Origin: Gallionellales bacterium 39-52-133
Lineage (GTDB): Bacteria; Pseudomonadota; Gammaproteobacteria; Burkholderiales; Gallionellaceae
NCBI GenBank assembly: GCA_002278935.1
Contig: NCJL01000006.1
Location: forward strand, 62,001 to 126,000
Direction: 5' to 3'
Length of the DNA: 64,000 bases
Each line of letters opens with the position of its first letter. Positions within the stretch are counted from its first letter, which is position 1. Shown here one piece after another: positions 1 to 7,970 of the stretch. The notes beneath the pieces were generated by a model. It worked only from the letters and a program-made list of their open reading frames with translations. It was not told the origin of the DNA and did no database searches. The translations under genes and the position numbers were made by a program.

Positions 1-291
1 ATCTCGCGTCTCGATGCCGTAGATATGCGACGCATCGTTCAGCGACTTGAAAAACAGGTCATACAGAATAAAACCAAGATAGGATTTTCCGGCACCGTGA
101 TCCACCAGATTGATAGCAGGGTGATCCTGCTGTATCTCCTGCAGCAAAGGCTCGATGAACTGGTACAGGTGATAGATCTGCTTCAGCTTGCGGCGGCTGT
201 CCTGATTCATCTTGCCATCGCGGGTAAGTATGTGCAGCTCTTTCAACAGTTCAACGGATTGTTCGGGTTTTACTTCGTACATTTTGGTCAT
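1..291 (-). CDS. SAM-dependent methyltransferase, N-terminal part (cut by window edge)
   Basis: I translated this frame directly: 97 codons are open from an ATG at 291 to the window edge. The protein begins MTKMYEVKPEQSVELLK and contains VDHGAGKSYLG at about residues 64-74. This resembles the glycine-rich motif I of class I SAM-dependent methyltransferases, where SAM binds, followed by a short hydrophobic helix (FILYDLFF). The N-terminal stretch is helical and charged. The substrate cannot be inferred because the catalytic part lies outside the window. A second possible ATG is three codons downstream at 282. Confidence 0.6.
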   Translation of the reverse strand, partial: MTKMYEVKPEQSVELLKELHILTRDGKMNQDSRRKLKQIYHLYQFIEPLLQEIQQDHPAINLVDHGAGKSYLGFILYDLFFKSLNDASHIYGIETRD

Positions 292-313
292 TCACATATA
301 TAAAAAAACTGAA

Positions 314-372
314 GCCACAGCAATCACAGAATTTCAAAAGTCTTACTCTGTGTTTTCTGCGGCCTCTGTGGC
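314..372. repeat. Nested inverted repeat of the 'CCACAGAG' type
   Basis: Arms GCCACAG (314-320) and CTGTGGC (366-372) enclose a second pair, CACAGA (325-330) and TCTGTG (347-352). It lies between the convergent-side end of the rhodanese/MBL gene and the start of the methyltransferase, both on the minus strand. Similar CCACAGAG-rich intergenic elements occur in many proteobacteria. It could act as a weak terminator, but no T-run follows it. Confidence 0.5.
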
Positions 373-391
373 TAATTTGATTTTGAGCTTA

Positions 392-1723
392 CTAGAATTC
401 CATTTCGCGGAAAATCATGCCTGCATTGCGCTTGGATAAATCATGGTAGGTATCGAGATAGGCAAACGAAGACTGGTCAATATTGTAGGCATCATTTAAC
501 GAGCCGCCATTTTTGATCACTTCAGCCACCTTGCCGCGCAGGAATTCCAGATAACCGCGCGTCACCTTGGTAACCTCATGCATATTGGTCGCCACGCCAT
601 GCCCCGGTATCACATATTTGACATTCATCGCCTCAAATTTTGTCCAGGTATCCAACCATGCCGCGGTATCCGTATCCTCAAACAATGGCGGCATACGCTG
701 ATGGAAGGCCAGATCTCCGGCTATCATTAGATTTTTCGCCGGTATCCATAATGACAAATCGCCGGGGCTGTGTGACGGGCCGATATATAAAACTTCCAGC
801 TTCCAAGAGCCCAGGTTAATTTCATACCTGTCATCCACCACGATATCCGGCATCACCACTTCTGTTTTGAACGCCTTGTCACGCGCGCGCCTCTTCATGG
901 TTTGAAGAATATCATCACCATGCTCCGCGATAATCTCTGCCGCTTTCTTGTGGGCGATAATCCTGGCGCCCTGTTCTTTCCAGTAATTCGAGCCCAGCAT
1001 CGCATGGCCCTGGCTGTTTTCCAGCACCACATACTTTACCGGCTGTGACGTGCGTTTTTTGATCTCTTCATGCAGGGATTTGGCGAGCAGATAATTATCG
1101 CCGGAGTTCATCACCACCACGCCCTCCTCGGTAATGATGAATGACAGGTTGTTGTTATGTCCTGAATTTTCGTATGAGCCCGGGCCGGTTTCACCGATGG
1201 AAGTCCATACGCCGGGTATCACCTCTACCGGATTGCTGTAAAGAAAGGTATCCAGTGCCATGTCGTTATATTTAACCGGCAGGCCTGCCTGCTTCCATTT
1301 GTAGAAACCATCCGCATAATTTTTTACATTTTTGTAGCCGAGCTTCATCAACGCATCGGCTGCCAGCGGGCTACGCTGGTTGAAGTCATCATAAACGACA
1401 ACAGGTGTGTCTTTGGACAGCACATAGGTGGAGATACTCAGCTCCAGCTGCCCGCGCGGGATATTGTAAAAATTTTCCGCACGGATATAGCCGCCATTCA
1501 GCGTCAACTCGTCCGGATTGCGCACATCGATCACCACCGTTTTGGCCTGCGGTTTGAGCAAAGCTTTAAGCCCCGCAGTATCAATGTTGCTGATGCGCTT
1601 GTTCGCCTGGGCAAGCAGTTTCTTTGCATCAGGGCTCAATTCCGGCGCATCGGCAGCCTGCGCAGAAATACTGAACAACAGGCCTGCAAATACAAAAATA
1701 CGGATGAAAACTGACTTGTTCAT
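392..1723 (-). CDS. Exported rhodanese/metallo-beta-lactamase-fold protein with degenerate active sites
   Basis: The protein has 443 residues from the ATG at 1723, which follows a GGAG site; an upstream ATG at 1741 would add six residues before the signal peptide. Residues 1-23 form a signal peptide ending SAQA, so it is periplasmic. Residues about 40-150 are a rhodanese domain (VVIDVRNPDEL), but the loop that normally carries the catalytic Cys reads DDFNQRS (112-118), so Asp replaces Cys. Residues about 165-440 are a metallo-beta-lactamase fold. The HxHxDH zinc motif is replaced by ENSQGH (235-240), while SHSPGD (His318), AGD (Asp337) and PGHG (His375) are kept. Hydrolase activity with a normal two-zinc centre is therefore doubtful. 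The substrate is unknown. Confidence 0.8.
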   Translation of the reverse strand: MNKSVFIRIFVFAGLLFSISAQAADAPELSPDAKKLLAQANKRISNIDTAGLKALLKPQAKTVVIDVRNPDELTLNGGYIRAENFYNIPRGQLELSISTYVLSKDTPVVVYDDFNQRSPLAADALMKLGYKNVKNYADGFYKWKQAGLPVKYNDMALDTFLYSNPVEVIPGVWTSIGETGPGSYENSGHNNNLSFIITEEGVVVMNSGDNYLLAKSLHEEIKKRTSQPVKYVVLENSQGHAMLGSNYWKEQGARIIAHKKAAEIIAEHGDDILQTMKRRARDKAFKTEVVMPDIVVDDRYEINLGSWKLEVLYIGPSHSPGDLSLWIPAKNLMIAGDLAFHQRMPPLFEDTDTAAWLDTWTKFEAMNVKYVIPGHGVATNMHEVTKVTRGYLEFLRGKVAEVIKNGGSLNDAYNIDQSSFAYLDTYHDLSKRNAGMIFREMEF

Positions 1724-1793
1724 GATCGCTCCTTCACTCATTGATATAGATGTATTTTATTACTTTGTGCAACAGAACGGAAAGCTCTTATCG

Positions 1794-4178
1794 TTAAGCC
1801 TTCTGTTTGATCGCCAAAACGGCCTGGTTGCGCAGGGTACGCAGCATGGAAAGCTGCTTGGGGGTAATCTGCAAGGTCTTGGCATCCTGCATATCTGCGT
1901 AGATCAGCCCGACCGCAATCTTGTTGACTACCACAGGCAGCAGCAAAAAATATCTGGCATCAACCGCCCTGGAGTGCCAGGCCGGGATTTTAGTGGCGAT
2001 ATTGGGCGCGCCCACATCCTCGATCACAATATCCAGCTCCTTTTGCAGTGCCAGGTGAAACACATCCGCCTCAAAAGCCAGCGGAAAGCGGAAAAGCGGC
2101 AGCATCGCGGAAACGTTTTCGCCAAAACCAAATCTTGCCACCATCATGCTCTGCTTCACATCACGGCTGAAAATAATCACATGTTTAAAACCCAGACCGC
2201 GATAGATTGTTTCCAGCACCATCTGCAACACGTCATTCAGCTTGTATTCGCCCACCAGCGTATTGGTCACATCCTGAATGCCGTTACTGAGCGTCGCTTC
2301 CGGATCAACCTTTACCTCAACCTCCGCGTTCACCAGCGTCTGAGCGTCGATGGACAGATCTTCTGATATAGGACCGTTTGCACCGGCCTGCTCTTTCTTG
2401 CCGGCCTGCTTGTTTTCAACCACATGGTCCAGCCAGCTGCGCAAGTTTTTAAGTGAGACGCTTTTCGAGGTATCAATCCCCAATACCTGCGAGCGTAATG
2501 ACAGATCCTGCAAACCCTTTTCCAGCGACGCAGAAAGCCGCTCTTCCGAGGCATCAACAACATCGGAATAGCGCTCACGAATTTTATTCATTGCGTCTTT
2601 TTTGCCCTTGGGGTCGCTGACGGTCGCAATTGAACACAGTTCGTTTGCCATATTGACCGTGACACTCATGCGCCCGATATCGCCGGCGGGCATGGCGACC
2701 TTGCTGCCCTTGATTTTCTGCATGCCGGCGATCAGACGGTCGGGAAAGTTCCAGGTCTTCGCAATACCGATACCCAGCTCGTTATAGGAAACCCCCAGCA
2801 CTTTCATCGCCGCGTGGTCTTCGTCCACGCCCTTGTCTTCCATCATGCGGGTGATTTCTTCGCTTTCTTCAAAAAAGTAAAATTTTGCAATCATCCTGCC
2901 CAGATTAAGGAACATCGCGCAAATCATTGTTTCCTCAACCTCCTGCGCACTCGCCCCCTCGGAAAGCTGCACCGCAACGATGCCCGAAAAGAAGGAGGAG
3001 ATCACATCGTCCTTGAGGTCCTGCGCTTGCGATTTGTTTTGAATAAAATCCATTAAAATCAAAGACATGGCAATATTTCGCACACTCTCGAAGCCAAGTA
3101 TGGAAACCGCCTTGGAAATGGTATTGATCTGCCCGCCGAACTGCGAATACGACACGGTATTCACCAGCTTCAGCAGTTTATTGGTCAGCGAAAAATCCTG
3201 CAGAATGGCTTGCGCCAGCTTGCTGGAGCCCTCCGATTCCGAGGAAACGATTTTATTGATTTCGTGGATGATGCCGGACAGCGCGGGAAAGTCACTTTTG
3301 CTGCGCATGCGGCGCAACAAAAATCTCAGCGTGCTGGAGAAATCCGCATCGGGCGCATCAATCTCCGTACCCTTGGAAGAATCGAGATAGGTCAGCAAGG
3401 CCTGGCGCATGGCCTGCGCGGTGGGGAAGCGCTCTTCGGGTTTTTTGGCGATCGCCTTCAGGATAATCCACTCCAGCTTTTCATCCACCTTGATATTGCG
3501 GCTGGAAGGCGCATCCGCTTTTTCGTGCGCATTGCGGTTCAGAATCTGGAACGCATTGCCGCCTTCAACCACCGGCGCGCCTGTCACCATTTCATACAGC
3601 ATCACACCGGCTGAAAAAATATCCGAACGGAATTCCGCACCCTTGGCCGAGATCGTTTCCGGGGCCATGTATTGCGGCGTGCCGGTGATGCCGCCCGACG
3701 CATCCGGCAACTGGGAAATGGTGCGCGCAATACCGAAATCCATTACCAGATGCTGGCCGCCCGAAGATATCATCACATTGGCAGGCTTGATGTCGAGATG
3801 CATAATCCCCTGGCTGTGGGCGCTGGCAAGCGCCTCCAGCACATCGGCCAGAATGCGCGCAGCGGCAGCCATTGACAGCGGCCCCGTGCGCTTCAGTACC
3901 TGCGCCACCGTTTCGCCGTCGATAAAGGCGTAAACCAGATACGGCGACCCCTCGTCCGAACCGAGGTCATACAGCGGAATAATATTGGGATGCTGCAGAT
4001 TGCTGACGGTTTTCGCTTCGCGCAACAGCCCGTCGCTTTGCGCAACGCTGCTGGTGCGCAATGTCTTGATCGCAACCTGGCGGTCCAGACGCGGATCGCG
4101 AGCCAGATAAACCACACCCTGCGCGCCGCGACCCAGCTCCTTGATGACCTCAAAACGACCAATCAGTTTTCCCGCCAT
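1794..4178 (-). CDS. Serine/threonine protein kinase with HDOD and GAF domains
   Basis: The 794-residue cytoplasmic protein starts with a Hanks-type kinase: glycine loop GRGAQGVV (17-24), Lys38 in VAIK, catalytic loop HLDIKPAN (Asp129), DFG (147-149) and APE (172-174). The Arg before the catalytic Asp is missing, so this is a 'non-RD' kinase; in the family this suggests activity without activation-loop phosphorylation. Residues about 285-500 match an HDOD domain, usually linked to signalling, and about 640-794 resemble a GAF domain. No membrane segment is visible. It lies 70 bases upstream of the rhodanese/MBL gene in the same direction and may share its transcript. Its substrates are unknown. 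Confidence 0.9.
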   Translation of the reverse strand: MAGKLIGRFEVIKELGRGAQGVVYLARDPRLDRQVAIKTLRTSSVAQSDGLLREAKTVSNLQHPNIIPLYDLGSDEGSPYLVYAFIDGETVAQVLKRTGPLSMAAAARILADVLEALASAHSQGIMHLDIKPANVMISSGGQHLVMDFGIARTISQLPDASGGITGTPQYMAPETISAKGAEFRSDIFSAGVMLYEMVTGAPVVEGGNAFQILNRNAHEKADAPSSRNIKVDEKLEWIILKAIAKKPEERFPTAQAMRQALLTYLDSSKGTEIDAPDADFSSTLRFLLRRMRSKSDFPALSGIIHEINKIVSSESEGSSKLAQAILQDFSLTNKLLKLVNTVSYSQFGGQINTISKAVSILGFESVRNIAMSLILMDFIQNKSQAQDLKDDVISSFFSGIVAVQLSEGASAQEVEETMICAMFLNLGRMIAKFYFFEESEEITRMMEDKGVDEDHAAMKVLGVSYNELGIGIAKTWNFPDRLIAGMQKIKGSKVAMPAGDIGRMSVTVNMANELCSIATVSDPKGKKDAMNKIRERYSDVVDASEERLSASLEKGLQDLSLRSQVLGIDTSKSVSLKNLRSWLDHVVENKQAGKKEQAGANGPISEDLSIDAQTLVNAEVEVKVDPEATLSNGIQDVTNTLVGEYKLNDVLQMVLETIYRGLGFKHVIIFSRDVKQSMMVARFGFGENVSAMLPLFRFPLAFEADVFHLALQKELDIVIEDVGAPNIATKIPAWHSRAVDARYFLLLPVVVNKIAVGLIYADMQDAKTLQITPKQLSMLRTLRNQAVLAIKQKA

Positions 4179-4521
4179 ACCATCGACTTTCCCTCAAATT
4201 AAGTCCTGCACGATTGCATCAAGTTGAAAGTTCATCATAACAGCAAGCGCAGCATGGCGTAAATTGGATAAGCACTGATTTATCCACTACTTCCCTGCTT
4301 AGTCTGAACCAGTTTGCAATCCATAAAAAATCAGGGTTCAATCCCCAAGTCCAGGCAGCTGTTCGCTGTGGCAGGAAATAATGTATTTTACGGGAGCGCC
4401 GGCGTCCACGTCAGCGCACCAGTCCCTGACTTTATCCGAACCTGAAAAAATCAGCGGACTCAACCACCGATTGCAGCTTTATCAAAGACCTGTCACCGCC
4501 GCATACTTCCTATAAAATGCA

Positions 4522-4708
4522 TTTAACCCAGACTTTCCATTAGCGTTCGTAGCGAGGGCGATCAAGAGGTTGAAGATGTGTGAGAAAAACCAAAAAATGT
4601 GCGGAAGGCGTAGTCACTCTACGTTGACAAACATTTTTTGGTTTTTGTCGCGCAGATTCAGCCTATTGACCGGCCACAGTAGAAGGTTAATGGAAAATCT
4701 GGGTTTAA
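4522..4708. repeat. Full-length imperfect palindrome, MITE-like element
   Basis: The 4179-4739 gap has no gene. It holds this element, and I see nothing else in 4179-4521. Terminal arms at 4525-4542 and 4688-4705 match at 17 of 18 bases (AACCCAGA/TTTCCATTA). Inside, AAAAACCAAAAAATGT is repeated as its exact complement across the centre, and the middle is a small CGTAG/CTACG hairpin. The intervening arms also pair imperfectly, so almost the whole 187 bp can fold as one hairpin. It has no coding capacity. The structure fits a non-autonomous transposable element (MITE) or a large structured repeat; I could not see clear target-site duplications. Confidence 0.75.
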
Positions 4709-4739
4709 CCCGTGCCATTCATATTGTTCAACCATTCGC

Positions 4740-5924
4740 ATGCATCTGAAATCGCCTGCCCTGCTGTTCTTGCCCTGCCTGCTGCTTTGCAGCGCTCACG
4801 TTTCCTCCGCACCTTATATCCCTGCCTCCGATGCCGAAGTACTGGAACAACTGCCTTTCAAGGCAAATGACCCCGTCACCCGTGAACTGCGCCGTTTGCG
4901 TGCGGAATTATCCGAAAACCCGCAAAATCTGGACAAGGCCGTGACTCTGGCGCAGCGCTATTACCAGCTTGCTTTGGCCGATGGCGACCCGCGCTATATC
5001 GGCTATGCGCAGGCCGCGCTGGCCCCGTGGTGGGATATGACCGAGCCGCCGGTTGCAGTACTGGTACAGCGCGCGGCCCTGCGCCAGTACACGCATAACT
5101 TCGACAGCGCACTGGCAGACCTCAAGCTTGCCACCCGGCTGCAACCCCGCCACGGCCCCGCCTGGTCGCTGCTTGCAGCCATCCACATGGTGCAAGCCGA
5201 GTATGCAACGGCCAGAGAGAATTGCGAACAACTGCACGGCCTGGCCAGCAAGCTGATCGTCACAGCCTGCCTTGCCACCGTGAACAGCCTCTCAGGACAA
5301 GCGGAACAGGCTTACCGCACGCTGAGCAAGACATACATGTCCTCCCCTGCCGCGCCAGCCGCAGAAAAATTATGGGTACTCACCCGGCTGGCAGAAATCA
5401 GCAACAGACTGGGATATCCACAGGAAGCAGATACCTACTTCAGGGCAGCGCTCAGGCTGGACATTGCCGATGCCTATTTGCTGGCGGTGTATGCAGAGTT
5501 CCTGCATGATGAAAACCGGTACCAGGAAGTCATTGAACTGCTCAGGTACAAGGAACGCTCCGATGTGCTGCTGATGCGTCTGGCACTGGCCGAAAAAGCG
5601 CTGAAGGCGCCCAAGGCTGCCGAACATCAGGAAGTCATCCGCAGCCGTTTTGACGCGGCCCGCCTGCGCGGCGACAAACTGCACATACAGGATGAAGCAC
5701 GTTTTTATTTATATTTTCTTAACAATGCCAAAGAGTCGCTCAGACTCGCACAGGAAAACTGGCAGGACCAGCACGAACCCGGCGATGCGCGCATGCTGCT
5801 GGAAGCAGCGCTGGCAGCCAAAGATAAGGCCGCGGCACAACCGGCACTGGCGTGGTACACCCAGTCACGCATCGAGGACCGGCATTTGCAGCGGCTGGTA
5901 AAAACCATCAAGGAGATTCAATAG
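4740..5924 (+). CDS. Exported tetratricopeptide-repeat protein
   Basis: This is a 394-residue protein with a signal peptide (about 1-24, LPCLLLCSAHVSSA). The rest is alpha-helical, with several TPR-like units, for example around residues 75-110, 135-190, 215-260 and 270-330 (repeating A..L.P....W.LLA patterns). TPR proteins are scaffolds, so no catalytic role is implied. The stop codon overlaps the GTG start of the following HupE-family gene by one base (TAGTG), so the two are probably translationally coupled and work together at the envelope. No clear Shine-Dalgarno site precedes the ATG at 4740; the signal peptide supports this start. Confidence 0.75.
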   Translation: MHLKSPALLFLPCLLLCSAHVSSAPYIPASDAEVLEQLPFKANDPVTRELRRLRAELSENPQNLDKAVTLAQRYYQLALADGDPRYIGYAQAALAPWWDMTEPPVAVLVQRAALRQYTHNFDSALADLKLATRLQPRHGPAWSLLAAIHMVQAEYATARENCEQLHGLASKLIVTACLATVNSLSGQAEQAYRTLSKTYMSSPAAPAAEKLWVLTRLAEISNRLGYPQEADTYFRAALRLDIADAYLLAVYAEFLHDENRYQEVIELLRYKERSDVLLMRLALAEKALKAPKAAEHQEVIRSRFDAARLRGDKLHIQDEARFYLYFLNNAKESLRLAQENWQDQHEPGDARMLLEAALAAKDKAAAQPALAWYTQSRIEDRHLQRLVKTIKEIQ

Positions 5925-7150
5925 TGATCCTTATAAGCTCTGTTACCCAATTTCTTGAAACGACCCAAAGCAGGGTACGCGGCGCACCCTGCATAAAAGC
6001 AACCCGACTCACTACCGGATTCAAATCTACAAGATTACTCATCACCCTCTTATTGCTGACCCTGGCTGGCACAGCACACGCGCACAAACCCAGCGACAGC
6101 TATCTGATCCTGAAAATTGAGGGTGCAACGGTGCAGGGACAATGGGACATTGCATTACGCGACCTGGATTTCGCCATCGGCCTGGACGGTGACGGCAACG
6201 GAGAAATCAGTTGGGGCGAGTTGCGTGCGCGCCATGCTGCCATCGCCGCGTATGCGCTGCCGCGTCTCAAGCTGCAGGCGGAAGGTGCTTCCTGCCCCCG
6301 CCTAGCCACAGAACATATGGTGGATAAACACAGCGACGGTGCCTATGCCGTGCTGAAATTTACCGCCGAGTGCAGCAAACCGTTCACTGCGGTGGACTTG
6401 AATTACAGCCTGCTGTTTGATGTAGATCCACAACACAAAGGACTGCTGCGCCTGGAACACAAAGGCACAACTACCACCGCCATCTTCAGCCCGGACAAAG
6501 CGGTTCAACATTTCAGACTGGCAGAAACCACCCTGCTGCGCCAATTTTTCGACTACGCGGCAGAAGGCGTGTGGCATATCTGGGTAGGCTTTGATCACAT
6601 CCTGTTTTTACTGTCACTGTTGCTGCCCGCCGTGCTGTACCGCAGCAAGAAGCACTGGCTGGCCGTGCCCGGCTTGCGCCCGGCATTGATCGATGTACTC
6701 AAGATCGTCACCGCCTTCACCCTGGCCCATTCCATCACCCTGACCCTGGCCACCCTGGGCGTCGTGACCCTGCCTTCACGCCTGGTGGAGTCGGCCATTG
6801 CCGCCTCCGTCGTGCTATCTGCGCTGAACAATATCTTCCCCATCATCGAAGGGCGACGCTGGATGGTCGCCTTCGCCTTCGGCCTCATCCACGGTTTCGG
6901 CTTCGCCAGCGTGCTGGCCGACCTCGGCCTGCCGCAAGATGCGCTGCTGCTGGCATTGCTGGGCTTCAACCTCGGCGTCGAAGGCGGCCAGCTCGCCATC
7001 GTCGGCATCTTCCTGCCGTTCGCCTATTATTTGCGCAACACGCTGTTCTACCGCCGCGCAGTGCTGTTTGCCGGCTCCATACTGATCATACTACTGGCCT
7101 CGGTATGGCTGGTCGAGCGCCTGTTCGACCTTAAGCTATTGGAGTTTTAA
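5924..7150 (+). CDS. HupE/UreJ-family membrane protein with a periplasmic EF-hand loop
   Basis: The likely start is GTG 5924, eight bases after an AGGAG site; the reading frame is open further upstream but only inside the TPR gene. The 408-residue protein has an N-terminal hydrophobic segment (LLITLLLLTLAGTAHA, signal-like), a soluble part of about 150 residues, and a C-terminal HupE/UreJ membrane domain with about six helices starting at GVWHIWVGFDHILFL. HupE/UreJ proteins are linked to nickel or cobalt handling in some bacteria, but this long form is uncharacterised. Residues 88-99 (DGDGNGEISWGE) are a textbook EF-hand calcium loop. It is coupled to the TPR gene upstream. Confidence 0.8.
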   Translation: MILISSVTQFLETTQSRVRGAPCIKATRLTTGFKSTRLLITLLLLTLAGTAHAHKPSDSYLILKIEGATVQGQWDIALRDLDFAIGLDGDGNGEISWGELRARHAAIAAYALPRLKLQAEGASCPRLATEHMVDKHSDGAYAVLKFTAECSKPFTAVDLNYSLLFDVDPQHKGLLRLEHKGTTTTAIFSPDKAVQHFRLAETTLLRQFFDYAAEGVWHIWVGFDHILFLLSLLLPAVLYRSKKHWLAVPGLRPALIDVLKIVTAFTLAHSITLTLATLGVVTLPSRLVESAIAASVVLSALNNIFPIIEGRRWMVAFAFGLIHGFGFASVLADLGLPQDALLLALLGFNLGVEGGQLAIVGIFLPFAYYLRNTLFYRRAVLFAGSILIILLASVWLVERLFDLKLLEF

Positions 7151-7318
7151 ATACCCGCCACCCGCACACTTCGGCATTTCGAGCCGCTTCCGCAAGCTGC
7201 ATATTCATTCTGTTTCACAGGCGGCTGACATTCAGTCAGGCAATTTCATTTGTTTCACGTCACAATGCGGTGTATGAAGGATTAAAACGTCGTCAGTTAA
7301 CCACAAGAGGTGTTCATC

Positions 7319-7942
7319 ATGAAGAGCGGAATTGCAAGAAAAATACTGGCTGTTGCCGCGTTCGGCATTGCATTTGTTGCTGTGAAATACGGCATACAGG
7401 CGTTTCGCGATTATCAGGCCGCCGACAAGGTGGAACAGTCTCTCACCCAGCTGCAGGCAGACGCGACCCGGAAGCATACGGACATACCTGTATCTGAAGC
7501 CATGCAACGCGAAGCGATTGAACAAACCTCCAATAAGCTCGCGGCAGAACCCGATGAGCAAAAGCGCGCAGCCAGGGCCGCCAACTTTTTCTGGGGATTT
7601 TACTTTATCAATGTGCGTGAACGTCCCGAGTTTTGTGATGAGCACGGTACCGGCATTCAGTCATTCGTTGGTGCGTTTGAAAAAATTCATGCGAGCGAAT
7701 ATGCCAGCGCGAAAACTATCTATGCCCGCATGGCTGAAGATGAAAGCAAAATTTATACAATTATCAAGCCACAACTGCGCAAAATGATCGTCCAGGACAT
7801 GAGTGATATAGCCGCAACCAACAAGATTACACTGAAGCAGGCCTGTGAACTTATAGAGGAAAATGCCGAAGCGCTGGTAAAGGAAATGCATCTGGCAAAA
7901 ATGCAACCTGCCGTTTACCGCGCCCTGTCTGCCGCAAAATAA
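7319..7942 (+). CDS. Unknown membrane-anchored protein
   Basis: The 207-residue product starts at ATG 7319, eight bases after AAGAGG; a GTG three codons earlier is also possible. Residues about 7-25 (ILAVAAFGIAFVAVKYGI) form one hydrophobic segment, either an uncleaved anchor or a signal. The remainder is hydrophilic and mostly helical, with one Cys in PEFCDEHG and one in LKQACEL. I recognise no family. Only 28 bases separate it from the SbmA-type transporter downstream, so the two probably form an operon and this could be an accessory envelope protein. Confidence 0.6.
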   Translation: MKSGIARKILAVAAFGIAFVAVKYGIQAFRDYQAADKVEQSLTQLQADATRKHTDIPVSEAMQREAIEQTSNKLAAEPDEQKRAARAANFFWGFYFINVRERPEFCDEHGTGIQSFVGAFEKIHASEYASAKTIYARMAEDESKIYTIIKPQLRKMIVQDMSDIAATNKITLKQACELIEENAEALVKEMHLAKMQPAVYRALSAAK

Positions 7943-7970
7943 AATCACTCACCCTCCCTCTGCAAGCCAA

